A stretch of DNA of 64,000 nt from Callaeas wilsoni (lineage: Eukaryota; Chordata; Aves; Passeriformes; Callaeidae). The position numbers and the translations under genes are program-made. This document shows positions 27,501-40,165 of the stretch, in pieces. The stretch is from positions 106,577-170,576 of the forward strand of contig VWPU01012279.1 in the NCBI GenBank assembly GCA_013398955.1, given 5' to 3'. Under the pieces are notes generated by a model. The model saw only the letters and a program-made list of their open reading frames with translations, had not been told where the DNA came from and made no database searches. Each line of letters opens with the position of its first letter. Position 1 is the first letter of the stretch.

Positions 27501-30500
27501 GAGGCACTGCAATCACTACTTGCAAGATTCCATCAGCAAATGAAGACCTCATAGGATTTCATAAAGAAGAATCTCTTGAATGGGATCCCCTTCCCCCTCT
27601 TAGATCATAATCATGATGCTTTATTTGCATCCCTTGCCTGTGCTGATGGCTCCCCTGTGCTGATGGCTCCCCTGTTATCAACAGTCAGATTAGCTGAGGG
27701 AGCAACAGCAAGAGAAAAGGACAAATAACATCTGCACAGCCCACTTTGTCTTAAAAGGAAGTGTCTGACTTTTCACCCCCACTTCAGCAGCCCACCATTT
27801 CATTTTCCCAAGTCCCAGGGATGTCAGCCTCCATAGGAAAGGGGCCTCATGCAACCTTCCTAGGAGGTGATGTTGCTATGTCTGTGTGTGCAGGAACTGG
27901 CTGGCCCTCAAGGCTCAGTTCAGGAGCTCCTCTGAGACCTGAGTTGTGCAGAAGGGCAGCCCTCTCAGCTGGATTTGTGGCCAACAGGATCTGCCCATGA
28001 GGACCTATTAGACACAAAAGTCTACTTCTTTTGGACCTGACACACCAGGTTCAGGATTTAAAGGGTGTTGGTGTAGGGACAGGCAGGAGTTACAGGCCCG
28101 CTCTGTCATGCAAGGAGAGCTCAAAGTTTTAGGGTGTTGCACTAGGAGGAAGCCTCCAAAAGTTTTGTTGAAAGTCCTATTTTTTCCAAGGCTTAATGCA
28201 CAATTCTTTCCGGAGGAAACCCCTTTACTATACCAACATGCTGTATGCCTCACAAAGTCTGTTTAAGGACTTGTAAAGCAAAGAATACTGTGTAAGTGTA
28301 ATAAAAAAGTGCTATCGCAGCTATGCGTACTTGTGGGACAAAATTAGAGGGGAAAGGGTCCAGGTTGAGGGCACAGTAATTTGGTAATTGAAATGTTATC
28401 CACAGCATCCTTTAAATAATGAGGCAAATGCTGAAGACTTTATTATAAACACTGATTATTATTTCCTTTGAAGTCTTATGCATGTAGTGTTTGGAATAAA
28501 ATGTCAGCTGGTAATTTAGGATTTTTCCGACAGTTTGTATACGATTTTCTTTTTGAAATATAAGGAGGAAAGGAAACAAAGGTTTCGCGATGAGAACAAA
28601 CTGAAATACAAGAACTTCTGTGGGAAACTGAAGGAGTAGCAGGATTAAAAGCAAAAAACACATGCATCCCACAGACTCCTTTCTTGCCTCTGAGGCCTCT
28701 CACGCAAGCACTGACCAGAACCACTGTGGCTTTGTTTATGGCATCTAACAAGCTCTAAGCCTCTGGATGTAGGACTGCATTAAGTACTTTTTAAAGTGCT
28801 TTTTGAAGCTCTAGGGAACAACAGAACAGTATTAGGAATCAAATTCAGCTTTTTCAGGTTTGTCAGCACTCCATCTATATTGCTAATGTAGAGGTAAATG
28901 TATTTGTAGGCATGGATAGATGTGTGCATATACATGTTTTATGTAATACCTTATTTAACTATTACAGAATTGCTAAGATCTGCCAGTTATTTACATTGGA
29001 GAACTCCAGGCAATTTCAGAAGGACATGTGATGTGATGTCTGTATATTTTTGTTTTATAAAACTGATCAACAAGATACATATAATTTTTTAAAATTACAT
29101 TTAACAGTCATTCATAGCATCTTAGCTTAAATGAAATACCTTCTTTTCCACATTTAAGGGCTTTGGGGGAGTTTTTTTAAGAATTTGAGGAAGGGAATGG
29201 GTTTTTAAGGTTTATTTTAGCACGACTGGAGTTAATAATTTCCCATCAACCTCAACATCTGGAAGACTGAAGTCCCAAAATTCAGATGGCTTACAGCTGT
29301 CATCTTGCCCTCTAGTGGTATTTCTTTAAAGTCACTGCTGATGAAGAAAACAGATGGACAACAGTATTTTAAATTTATGAAAAATATAAATTGACTTATG
29401 TTGCTGCTGAAGAAGTAAATAGCTATAAAAATGCCTAACTATTCTAATTTCCCCTAGCACAGCAGGCAAGATAAAGCTGCTACACAAACTCTGGAAACTT
29501 CACACAAAAGTTTGAAATTGAAGGTTGGGCAACCTTCAGTTGGGCAACCAGTATTTGCAGTTGATTTATGTCATTATTACACAATACCCCCATTTTTTTC
29601 AACTTCTTCTCCAGTATTTCAATGTCTTTCATCCCTGATAAGAATACACTACTATTTTATTTCCTGGGCAGGGGCTATGGACTGGTTGGATCTCTAAATA
29701 GCACATAGTTTTGCAAAGACTGGGAGCAAAAGCTAAAAAAACATCTTGACTGCAGAAATTTCTGCCTTTGATTTTCTGCAGGTAACTCTCCGGCTTGCTT
29801 ACATTATGCATAGAGACCATGCTGAGATTCAAAACCTCCAGCAGAGTGGAGAAGACAGAGGTCTTCCCAGGCTCATGGGGGGAGAGGTGGCCAGGTACTG
29901 TTAAAGAACTTCAAGTCAGGCTGAGCTGAAGCTGATTCACAGCAGAGTACAGGGACGCAGCACTGATCTAATTTATTTCTTACATCAATTCTCCAATATG
30001 TTACATGCTTATTATCTTTTTGGTACCTACTTCCACTATTCTGCAGGTAAAAGCCAAACAGGCTGGGAGCAAAATCAAGAGAAAGACAAGTTGTTCTTAG
30101 TCACAGAAGACACTGGAAAGGGAGGGTGAAAGCCTACAGCCACCTAGGAGTTAAATCCCTTTCTTAAGCCTTGTCACATGTTTCTACCTGATTTTACACT
30201 GGAGTAGCATGATCAGGCAGAGGTTTGGAGAGCTGATCTAATTGCAGCCCAACCCAGCACAAGAGCAGATGATTTCTTTATAACTAAATCAGGTCTTCAA
30301 TTCACCAGGTAAGTCACAGGATTGGTTTAAGAGAGGGAAGAGCTTCCCTGCAAACCTGGACCTTGAACAGCTTCATCTGCAAAGTTGCTGACTGCAAAAT
30401 CCAGCAGGTCTGTGACAACTAAACTTGCAAGTGTCTACTGGTAAAAGGTATTCTCACTTATATGGATTGAACTTTAAATGATTAAAGAGCCTGATCTCTA

Positions 30501-30639
30501 CAGTGTACTAAGCATGCATGCTTAGCAATTCTCAAGGCTGGCAACTTAAATCCATTGAACCATTTCTTGAATTACTTTTACAGTTTTGTCTGGACCATAA
30601 TTGAAGTATGTAACTGTTGGAGGCAATGCCGTGTATGCA
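24526..30639. other. Intergenic, no gene seen
   Basis: Non-coding AT-rich DNA. It contains a 17-bp unit duplicated in tandem at 27,637-27,670 (unit begins CCTGTGCTGATGG), a duplicated word GTTGGGCAACC near 29,523-29,550, and a CTCF-like word at 29,307-29,318. Open frames near 28.4-28.8 kb are overlapping short frames without features. Confidence 0.5.
29307..29318 (-). promoter_or_regulatory. CTCF-core-like motif
   Basis: GCCCTCTAGTGG on the plus strand is the reverse complement of the CTCF core CCASYAGRKGGC with every position satisfied. It has no flanking CpG island or repeat. A core match alone is weak evidence of occupancy. Confidence 0.3.
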
Positions 30640-30775
30640 CTTTATATATATGTGGATGTACATGCACTCCTATTTTATGCATAAGGTATACATGTAGATA
30701 TTGTATATGATATAGATATATATAAATAGATAAATAGATATAGCTATATATACATTCATATATATATATGAACAA
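30640..30775. repeat. TA/GATA-rich low-complexity tract
   Basis: An interrupted run of TATATA, ATAGATA and AAATAGAT words. It explains the Y, I and S-rich open frames on the minus strand here, which are not genes. Confidence 0.8.
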
Positions 30776-33700
30776 TTTCTCACAGTGAAAGACATTTCAG
30801 TTGTTAGAAAGTTCAGGTTCACCTTTTGTTTCCACGTAATTGTAGGACAGTTAGAACATTTCCAAAGACTTGTCCAAATACCAGTCCCACAAAGAAGATG
30901 GGACCAGTAGTATAAATGGAGAAAAACAGTCCCCAGCATAAGCATTTGACACCTCGCACTCTAGCCACCTGTGACTTGATCACAAAGTTTCTTGCTCATA
31001 CTCTGATGTAACCTGAGCAGCACCAGTACTACTTATGCTAAGAGACAGGAATCTATCATGCAGTTATCTAAAAGTTCTGAATAACAAATATTCTTGAACA
31101 AACAAATGTGGACACAATTTTGTATTAACAAAGAGAGAAAATGAAGGAATGGAAGTACTATGCCTAACATGAGAGAAGCAAAAAGGAGATCTACAAAAGG
31201 CTGTGGTTATGCACAGCTGACCTTAAGAGGCACCCTACTGATGGATGTGTCTCCCCTGCAATGAGCTGAATTTCACTGAAAGTGCTTAATATGCTTCCTT
31301 TTACCTAAACTGGTACTGTAGGACTACCTCAATTCCAGTAGGACCCTGGCAAACTCACTTTGGTCAGATGGAGCTCAAAGCTCCATGAGTTCTGTGACTC
31401 TGAAGGTGAAAGCCTACACAAAATGGAATAATGGTCTTGCTTGGTCCTTGCTGTAGGACAGAAAGGGCAGCAGACCTTTATTACTTACCATCTAGCCTTT
31501 GGCTTGGTTTAAAGCAGAGAAGACACCACCAGTCAGTCTCTCATGTCCTGGCCTGAGAGACGGAGATAGATCCAACCCTTGGCAAAGTGAAGCCTTTAGG
31601 AACCTTTGTTTCAGTTTTGAGGGCTGTGTTTCTATGAGCAGGGGTAGCCATTATACAGCACAGAAATACAGAACAAGTGATTACTGTGTGCCAGATCTGT
31701 GGAGAGAGAGTGGGAAGTGTTCATCTGCATATGCTGTAAGAGTTCATTAAACACAGTAAACTACCTGCAAAATTTGCATAATGAAAAGTCGACATTTCAT
31801 TTTCTCCTCTCCATTTGAGACAGAGAGAGAACACCAAATATATCTCAGCAGTCATCATCTTAAAGGATTCTGTTCACTACAGGGGAAGTACCTGGTAACA
31901 CTTCAGTGGGGCTAGACTTTTGTCTTGTGCTCATCAGCTGCTCTCAGGTCCTTAATTCCAGAAATCAAAGAAAATATGTTCCTAAACTAGAAGAAAATTT
32001 CCTGCAATATTTTATGCAACAAATCTTTACCACTACATTTGTTCTATGTAACTTATGCACTTGTAGAGTCATGTAAGTGCAAGAGAAAATATCAGAACAG
32101 CAACCTTCAAAATCGCTGTGAAAAAAGTATTTTAGTTCAATTGTCAAGAAGCAGGATTTCATTAACAGCATCATACAATAAAGCTTTGCCATCTACTCTG
32201 AGTGATTTCAGGTCATCTGTCATTTAACATTTGAACTATGTCAGGAAACTGACTGTCATTCATGTTTTCACTAAGTTACTTCCTCCAAGACAAGTCCTTA
32301 AGTGATTTGCCTTCTCCTGCATGTATTTGCAGTATATAATGTATTTGCAGTATATAATGTATTTGCAGTATATAATTATTTTAAACCAGAAAGAACACTA
32401 TGGCTTTGTGCATCCAGTCATCTTGGATTTCAGTGAAAATTACTCAGATTGAAAGGGATGTGTTATTGTAACTCACTCCTGTTTATATGCCCCAAATGAT
32501 CAGCCACTGTGGGTGGCGGGGGAACCTCCACCATCATGCTGATTTGTTCTGTTACTACATGTTCTTTGAGATTATCAACAGCCTGCAAAAAATGAATTTG
32601 CCATATGTCTATACTCAGCCACTCTCCATTTGGTTGAATGGACAATTCCTATTTTATAGAGATCTGGATTTTACTCTCTTGAATCATGCTGAATGGAGAG
32701 ACTTAGTACCCGAGTAAATCCAATGATCTAAAGCCAAGCAGGACAATTACGATCATCTATCTGACCTTCTGCACCACATAAAATTCTACGTAGTCATAGC
32801 TCAGTCAATTTGTGTTTGAGTCAGGCTGTCTATTTTAGGAAGCTATCTGCCCTTTTAGTCAGCTGCAGAGACCCTGAAAGTAAGGGGCAGAGCATCAAAC
32901 ATTTTTCTAAAGGAAACGGAACAAGCAGAAGACATAGCTATGCAGTTTCACCCATAGAAAATTACTCTTTTAGGAATGCTGAAATAAAGCAGAGTTTTTG
33001 CAATAGTGTATCAGGTTTGGAATATATCCTTAGCTACTGTGGAATGCTGCTGAAGAATTTCAGGTTCTCTGTGTATCCTCTTATTTTCTCTCTCCTCCAG
33101 TCCCAAGAAGACATAACATTGTCTATAAAGTAAAGCAAAAGTACAAAAAAAGTCTGGCATGTCAACTGAGGGCAGTCAGATCAGCTGCCTGCAGGAATAC
33201 TTCTAGTCCCTTCACTAACTTGTTGGGGAGCAGACTCCCTACAGTCACTGTGAATACCTTTTCTAGTCTGACATATTACATCAAAGCACAGTACAAATGT
33301 GGCTTTATTATCTAAAGTTACAAGACACATGACATTAACTCTTATTTCCTTAGAAAATAAGGTTAGAAAAGCTGTAGCCAAGTAAGATTGACCAGATCTT
33401 AAACACCACCACAGTGGGAAGTCCAAGTTCTGGCACTATTTCTCAGGATTTTGTGCCAATCCTTGATGACATGAGATGGGAATGTCCTTTTCCACTGTTT
33501 TTTCCTCTCTTTTCTTGTACCTCATCCATCACTACATGTCACTGCTGAAAAGCTCTTAGCAGGGAAACCTTCTAACTTTCCCAGAGTTTGTGTGAGAATT
33601 TTCTCTTTCTCTCTATTCCCAGGCTAAAATATTATAAACAATCCTTGGAGTTTTCTAAAACCAATTAAGCTCTGTGCACCTGCATTTGCTTACATTCTTG
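30776..33700. other. Intergenic, one short tandem repeat
   Basis: No gene is seen. Frames of 60-107 codons between 31.5 and 33.4 kb lack family motifs and overlap on both strands. The clear structure is the 18-bp triplication at 32,323-32,376. Confidence 0.5.
32323..32376. repeat. 18-bp unit repeated three times
   Basis: Three identical adjacent units GTATTTGCAGTATATAAT occupy 32,323-32,340, 32,341-32,358 and 32,359-32,376. The perfect identity suggests recent or slippage-maintained duplication, so copy number may vary between individuals. Confidence 0.95.
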
Positions 33701-33916
33701 TGTAGGTAAACATTGTGATATAGGTGACATCAGAATTAACCAATGAACTTGGCAGATGGTGGACCAGAGGTCCAATAGAGTTTTGACACTGTCGTAAAAC
33801 TTCAAGTAAGCTAAAAGATATAAGCCGCTTTGTAGAATAATAAAAAACCCTCTGCATCTCTTTGTTCTACCTGGACACCGGACTCTGTGTCATTACTCTG
33901 GGACATCACCGTGACA
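33701..33916 (+). mobile_element. Possible LTR fragment
   Basis: A compact block contains GATATAAGCC, then AATAAA at 33,839-33,844, then a CT-rich stretch and GGACACCGGACTCTG. This resembles the TATA, polyadenylation and R/U5 order of a retroviral LTR. The TGT and ACA borders I used are guesses, and I see no target-site duplication, so it could also be a chance arrangement or a degraded copy. Confidence 0.35.
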
Positions 33917-34673
33917 ACTACATGCTATGCAGAATTAGCTTCTTCTGTTAAATCAGGACATTATCACAGTCTGCCACAGACAACTATTGTAATTTTGCAA
34001 TCCCTGCTGGTCAGTATGGTGCTCAGACCTGCCTCACTCCAGTCAGTGTTATTACTAGTCTATTTTCAAGGCAAGCAGCATTCTTTTTTACTACATAAGA
34101 TTCTCTTTGGTTCCATACTCATGAACTTCCTTAGACGTCAATATTACCTGAATGACAATGCCTGCCCTTGACCCTATAAACTGCTTTTGTTACTCACAAT
34201 GTGCTGCAAAGCCTTTCAAGAACCTCCACCTAGAACAACAGAACATGAACCACAGGCTGCACCTTGGTATGGGCCATGGCCTATGAGAACAGTGTGTGCT
34301 ACTTAATGGTGCAAGGCTTATCTTCAATCTTCTCTCTGCTCACCATACAAGAGTGAGCCAGCTAGAAAAGAAAAGCAGCTGCACCAGTAGAGCTTCCTTG
34401 TGGCTGCTGGGGGGAGCCAGGTGCAGGGGAAGAGAGATGGTCTTTCACTAGGGGATGCTACGTGCACTCCAAGCACAGAAAAAAGGCTCCGCCACAGGGG
34501 CAATGGCGCCTGGAGGACCGGAAACTTGTGGGAGGAGGACTATGGGTGTTGGTCAAGCAAGGATATGAATAAGCAAGGAAAAGCCAGGTACGGGATTCTG
34601 GTGGTGAAAAGTAGGACATTCCACATCTGGCTTGACTGGAGTGGAAGTCATTTCTGAGGGGAAGAGGGACAGG
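33917..34673. other. Intergenic, no gene seen
   Basis: No gene is seen. From about 34,390 the base composition becomes more GC-rich with a cluster of short overlapping frames, none convincing. Confidence 0.5.
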
Positions 34674-34748
34674 AAGCATTTTGGCAGAGAGGCAGAAGAT
34701 AGACTGAAGATCCGGTGCAGGCCTAACCATATGTCCATCTAAACTATC
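34674..34748. repeat. 75-bp direct duplication, left copy
   Basis: These 75 bases recur without change at 34,993-35,067, 319 bp away. The copy ends in ACTATC, immediately before the start of an LTR-like sequence. The pair together with the N at 34,992 is best explained as an assembly overlap (see findings). Confidence 0.95.
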
Positions 34749-34991
34749 TGTCCTGGGTTGCAGTGTATTCTATTACCATCTTCAGGAGCTGTTAAAACTA
34801 GGTGGGGCTGTGTCCCCTGCGTCCTCTCTCTGGACTATCTTCTGTTAATAGGCCAGCTGTCGAAACCAGGTGGGGCAGGGTTCTTTATCTCTCCCATGCC
34901 CCATCCTCCCTCTAGGGAGGATATCTCCCATTAATGGGCAATCCAGTCTCACCACATGGCTGATAAAATTACATCCTCCCATTGTGAGATG
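34749..34991 (+). mobile_element. LTR, 3' end missing at an assembly gap
   Basis: The sequence starts TGTCCTGGGTTGCAG, a typical TG start directly after ACTATC, and continues through repeated GGTGGGGC and TAATGGGC words to a single N at 34,992. It resembles a songbird ERV LTR as I remember it. The right-hand duplicate also ends in ACTATC, so a 6-bp target duplication, as made by betaretrovirus-like (ERVK) elements, is likely. No viral gene is present. The missing 3' part cannot be judged. Confidence 0.6.
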
Positions 34992-34992
34992 N
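34992..34992. other. Assembly gap (N)
   Basis: A single N placed exactly between the truncated LTR and the second copy of the 75-bp flank. Real distance across the gap is unknown. Confidence 0.95.
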
Positions 34993-35067
34993 AAGCATTT
35001 TGGCAGAGAGGCAGAAGATAGACTGAAGATCCGGTGCAGGCCTAACCATATGTCCATCTAAACTATC
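34993..35067. repeat. 75-bp direct duplication, right copy
   Basis: Identical to 34,674-34,748. After the shared ACTATC the sequence continues into ordinary flank (ACAACAAGG), as expected of an allele without the LTR. Confidence 0.95.
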
Positions 35068-38000
35068 ACAACAAGGAAACTTGGGAACTGCTAGTTTGTC
35101 ACTGCTAAAAAGCTGTTAGCAGTGACACTAGTTTAGTGAAATGACCAAAGAGTAAGAATGACCTCTAATCTTTTTTATTAAAAAGATTTATTATTTTTAT
35201 TTTTCTAATCTAATCTATTTTAGTTTAAATATTGATTCAATGTATTGCCTTGGGCAAGGAAAGGGTTAGATGGGATTAATTTACGTCTATCTACCTATTT
35301 AAAAGGGCTGCTGCAGGGATTAATTAGTCATCGTTTGCAGATTTCTTTGAAGATGAAAATGTAGAACCGTATAATTAAATGAAATCATTAGTTATAAGGT
35401 TATGTGACTTTGATGTTTTCCAAAAATACATAAATTAATACCATAACATCTACTTCCATTTCATTCTTAGGCATACTTGTAATCCTGGATAAGAATTAAG
35501 AGTGCCTGTAAAACATTACTACACAGTGGTTACATGAATTAATTCAATTTTAAAAATAAGGTTACATTAAAATTATAAAGTCTAAAGCCATAAAACTTAG
35601 GCTTATATATCAGGTTTCCTGTTGATATTCAAAGATTTTGTGAATCTGCTGTTTTAAACTACTGTTTCATCTATAGAAACCAAATTTCTGGTTGCTTTCC
35701 AACAGTCAGGAATTGTAGCTGATGTTCCTCATAACAGCAGTGAAACTCCACTGAAGAGAAAGGAATTAGTGATGTACATGTAATAAGTATTACAGTCTAG
35801 CCCTGGAGTTGTGCCTCCTGGGGTGACATGATAGCCAATGTGCACACATTTCACTGTCTTCTCCAGGACAAGCTTGGGCCAGAGCACACAAGAAGGGTGA
35901 TAGGTCTTCCCCACCTGCCAGTTTAAATGAACTGAAAGACAGTGATACTGTTTGGCACACAGCTTCAGAAAACATCAACTATCGAAGACCTACTAAGTCA
36001 AAAGATGTCGCACAATTTTATGTCATCATCTCAGGCCAGATGGGCTAATACCTCCGACAGAATCACATCTTTGACATTCAGTGGGTTTTTTTTGTTCTGC
36101 ACACCTATTCACATGAGTGCAACAGAAGTTCCTGTGTGTTTTTTCACCATGGTACCACAGTGCTATCACCATGATATCACACTGAGTCATTTTATACCCA
36201 TGGCAGTCACAGTTTCTGCTGATATTTGAATTTGTCAACATAAATTATTCTGAAACCATCATGGAAAGCTGCTGTGGAAAGTTTCTAGGCTAGACTTTTT
36301 ACCAAAGACTTTTTACCTTTTTTTTTTTTTTTAATGGAACTCTATGAAATGTTTCTGAAAGGACACAATAGCTTCTCCACAGTTTGCTTCATTGTAGGTG
36401 TTGCTTAGCACTCATATAACTACAATGACACAAACAAAGTTTTGTTTTGAATTGGCTGTTTTCCAAAGAGATTTTATGCACTGGTTTCTTGAAGTTGGTG
36501 TGCAGGGAGAAGTGAAAGGGAGTGTTAAGATTCCTTCACGGTCCAATCATCCCACCTAACTTTTCACAGGTCTTGATATGGATACCACCCCCCTGGGAGG
36601 ACCTATCTGCTGGTAGGAATTCTGCCTAGGGCACTATACTTCTCACTTAAAGTTGCTGAATAGAAACAGAAGTTACCAAAATGGCTAAACAGAAACAAAA
36701 GATGACTATGTTTGTACTCACCTATCTTTAGATCACATGCAGAGAGCTTCCTTTACTCTATTATGTCAAACCAGTGCCTTGACCATGGAGCTCAGAATTA
36801 GGTCCTTATGCAATTCCATCATATCCTATGGAAGCAAATCTAAAGAAGATCTCAGCCAGAGAGCAAGTACTTCCTCCTTGCCTTAGCATCTGTTTGGATT
36901 AATTCTCACCTCTACAGCCTCTTTTGTTTTGTCCTTCTCACCTTCACCTTGACTCTTGCTCTCCATCACGAAACTTATTGATTCTTGATTTATTCAGGAG
37001 ATAATATCGATACTCACTCTCTTCAAATCTTCATTGCTTTAACCTCATCAAACACATCTTCATAATACAATCGTGCCATGTTTGTATTTCAAGATTTTCA
37101 GAAGGTATTGAAATGTGTTTTAAAAATCACTGCCAGGCAAATTCTTTGAAAGGAATTTTCTTAACCAATGGCAATGTGCTGTTTTACCATACTATATGCG
37201 TTTCGGATACTAACAATATGATGAAGTTTTATAAAAAGATCCCCATTATTTATGAAAGTTGCTATTCAAGTGACATTGATCATTTAATCCAAGTAATCAT
37301 AACTCCTAGAGTGAAATTGGGAAGTAATATTATACAATGTCTGAAATAGATGAGACTATACACATGTAAGAACTTTGCAATTTAATAGCATACTTGCATT
37401 TCTAACACAGTGATAATGCTTCCTAGGTACGGAATAGAAATCAGATTCAAATCATCATGGGTTTGTACATGAACATAATCAAAACTGAGTATGTTCTTTA
37501 AGAAATAAACATAACATCCTCTCGCCAAAAAATAGCAACAGTTAAAAATTATTTCCTCTTTAACACAGCTCCTTTTCCATGTGCAGAACAGATCATCTCC
37601 TGTTTAAATACCACAATCGTGACTACAAAATACCAGAGTCAGCCAATACTAAAAACACTTACATGCTCTATATGTTCATAATAAAGAACAAAAATATGAA
37701 AGCACTCACTAAAACAGATTGTGCGCATTAGCTTCAGAGCAGCAGAGATGTCCACAATGACAGCCTTATCTTGATACTGTGATTTAGCAGTGGCCTTTTT
37801 TGCCTAAGAGTCGTACTGGCCCCATCACTTATTTGACATAAAAGAACTGCAAATCATTTTTGAAAGATGTATAAACACCCTAACATGTCACACCAGTATC
37901 ACCAGGAATGGCAATGAATATTATTTCCATTCTAATTAACTCTTTCAGATGCCTGTAATTATCTTTTTGTTTGTTTGTTTAATTATTTAAAGTCAGACAA

Positions 38001-38345
38001 GTAGGTGAGGCAGATGATAATAGTTACTTATGTCATGTAGCATCCATATTCCACTCTGGTACTTCTCTTTTTGAGGCTGAAAGAGAATGAAGGTGATTAG
38101 CAAAGAACAGAAGTCTCTGGAAAGGAGATGAGAAGGGGCAAGATGGGGAATGATCATACATATTCTCTATCAGATTACATGCTGAGGGGAAAGCAGGGGA
38201 GCCTTCCTCAAAGACGAAAAGGGTGTTGCAAAATAAACTATTAGAAATTGCCTAGAACATAATTGAGATATCTGATTTTTTTTCTACTGGTGGAACACAG
38301 TAGCCCTTGGAAAATTACTTTTCTTTGCATTCTGTCCATAAAATA
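35068..38345. other. Intergenic, no gene seen
   Basis: Very AT-rich non-coding DNA with a 14-base T run near 36,319-36,332 and GTTT repeats near 37,970. The open frames are short and overlap on opposite strands (for example 35.7-36.2 kb). Confidence 0.5.
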
Positions 38346-38475
38346 CTATAGAATAAAACAGAATAGATTATTTTCAGGTGGAAGGGAGCTTTAATGATCA
38401 TGTAGTTTGTCTAACCACTCCTGGGCTGAACAAAAGTTAAGGCATGTTACTAAGGACTTCAAAATGGAGACATTA
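38346..38475 (-). repeat. CR1 LINE 3'-end fragment, inverted and degraded
   Basis: ATAGAATAAAACAGAATAG, GGTGGAAGGGAGCTTTAATG and CTGGGCTGAACAAAAGTTAA follow the reversed CR1 3' end with many substitutions. The right border fades out near 38,475. Confidence 0.7.
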
Positions 38476-39735
38476 ATACATTCTTCCCTCTGCACTTTCT
38501 CTTGACTATGCAAAGTACTTGTAGCCAAAACTTTCTCTCTCTCTTCACATGCATGTGTAGAGGGTTTAGCATAATGAGGCCCTAATATTGACTGATGCCT
38601 TCAGGAGTCATTGTAATACCAATACTTTAAAATTAGCTAATTTCTATTCATAGTTCCACCACTGAAATCAAAAGAAATTCTGCTATTTCAGTGAACATCT
38701 ATGTAGTTCAACTTATGGATTTAGTACATAATTAGAAAAATATTTACCAATCGTTCTGAGACATGGTAGTGCTTAACTAAACGGGATGAATACTTTTAGT
38801 CTCTACAATAAATGAAGCATGTGAGTCTCCAGAAAATTAATAGCAGCACCATACCCAGCAGAAATTGAGTAAAATGTTAAAAAATAGCATTATATTTGGA
38901 AATTTTATGCCTTCAGGACGGGTTCAATATTCAGTGACATACATATTTTTGTCAATGACTATAACGGGAGTGCTTATGAATGGTATTTCACTCATTCCTC
39001 TTGCTATTCAATTAGATGTGGCCGATATATTAAGTGTTTTTCAGTAAGAACATAAGACACCAGCAGGGATGGCTTTCAACAGCATTAATCAATAATGCAG
39101 TAGCACAGCGGATGATAATGAAAAGGCAGATGTTACCAGCGGTTAGCACTGTGCCCTCTGAGACACTGCTCTTCTCTCATGTGAGATACTGCGCAGTGAT
39201 GGTAACCCTTCTACATCAGAGCCAGCTAAGCAGGTAAGACTCCAAAAGAAAGACATTTCTCAAGGCCTTTTATCATTGCCCCCCTCAGCTACTACAGCAC
39301 TACAGGCTGCAAAACTAACTAGTACTTTCAGGTCAGCCATTAGATGTACCAATTCAAATAGCCCAGAAATTACATGGTATGAGTTTATCTGTGCCACCCA
39401 TCACTCCAGAGTCACAATTAGGCCTTGGACATGTGATCATGGTAATCTAAGAACAATATTTTTTCTGCAATTAAAAGGGAAAAAACCCCCTATGCACAGC
39501 ACAACTTGCTATGACAATATTTCTTTAAACAATAAGTTACAACAAAATTCCATCTTGTCATGATCCAAAGCCTTGGCTTTTTTTTGTTTATTTACAAAGG
39601 TGTTCCCCAATTTAGACCAACTGTACAAACAGAAAGCCAACCAAAAGGCTTTCTCCTGCTGTCACTTGCTCTTACATCTATTAATCTCTGTAATAAGAAT
39701 TCTTCCTTCCCCTCCAGATACCCCTGTGCTGGCTG
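38476..39735. other. Intergenic, no gene seen
   Basis: AT-rich non-coding sequence directly left of an LTR. Frames of 60-95 codons (38.9-39.75 kb) are unremarkable, and one runs into the LTR. Confidence 0.5.
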
Positions 39736-40161
39736 TGATGCCTTAGGATTTTAGCTTTTATGTTTTTAATATATTTGTATTCCTGTAATTCTCTAATGTA
39801 GAACTCTAAACTCCATAGAGAGCGTTAGCTACTGCTTTCCCATTTTGGTTAGACACAAGAATTCCCCTCTAGGCTTGGGAATCAAGGACACCTCACTGTT
39901 TCAGGCCCCGAGAAACATAAATAAAGTGAGTTGGGGGGAGAGCAAACTTGGGGTAAAGGACTTCATTATCTGAAGCTGTAATTGGCAGATTAACCCCCCN
40001 TTATAGAAGTAACCCATGACCCGTCATTCATTTTTGAGTGTAGCCCCTGGGGGGGCTTCATCTGCCCTAAATGTACCTGAAGGCCCTTCAATAAATATAA
40101 TCGCTTTTTATTCCCTTAATTTTGTCTGGCCTCTGTTTTTAGGTAGCCCATTAAGGCATCA
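39736..40161 (+). mobile_element. Solo LTR of the same family, copy 2
   Basis: Starts TGATGCCTTA and ends TAAGGCATCA, like the copy at 18,854-19,303, and is flanked by an exact 4-bp duplication GCTG (39,732-39,735 and 40,162-40,165). The AATAAA signal is at 40,090-40,095. At 40,000 an N stands where copy 1 has roughly 20 further bases, including the octamer word, so a short stretch is missing or unresolved. There is no internal retroviral sequence, so it is a solo LTR formed by recombination between the two LTRs of a provirus. Confidence 0.8.
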
Positions 40162-40165
40162 GCTG

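Noticed and set aside
30578..30945. Y- and I-rich minus-strand frames
   Set aside because: Translation of a TA/GATA-rich low-complexity tract.
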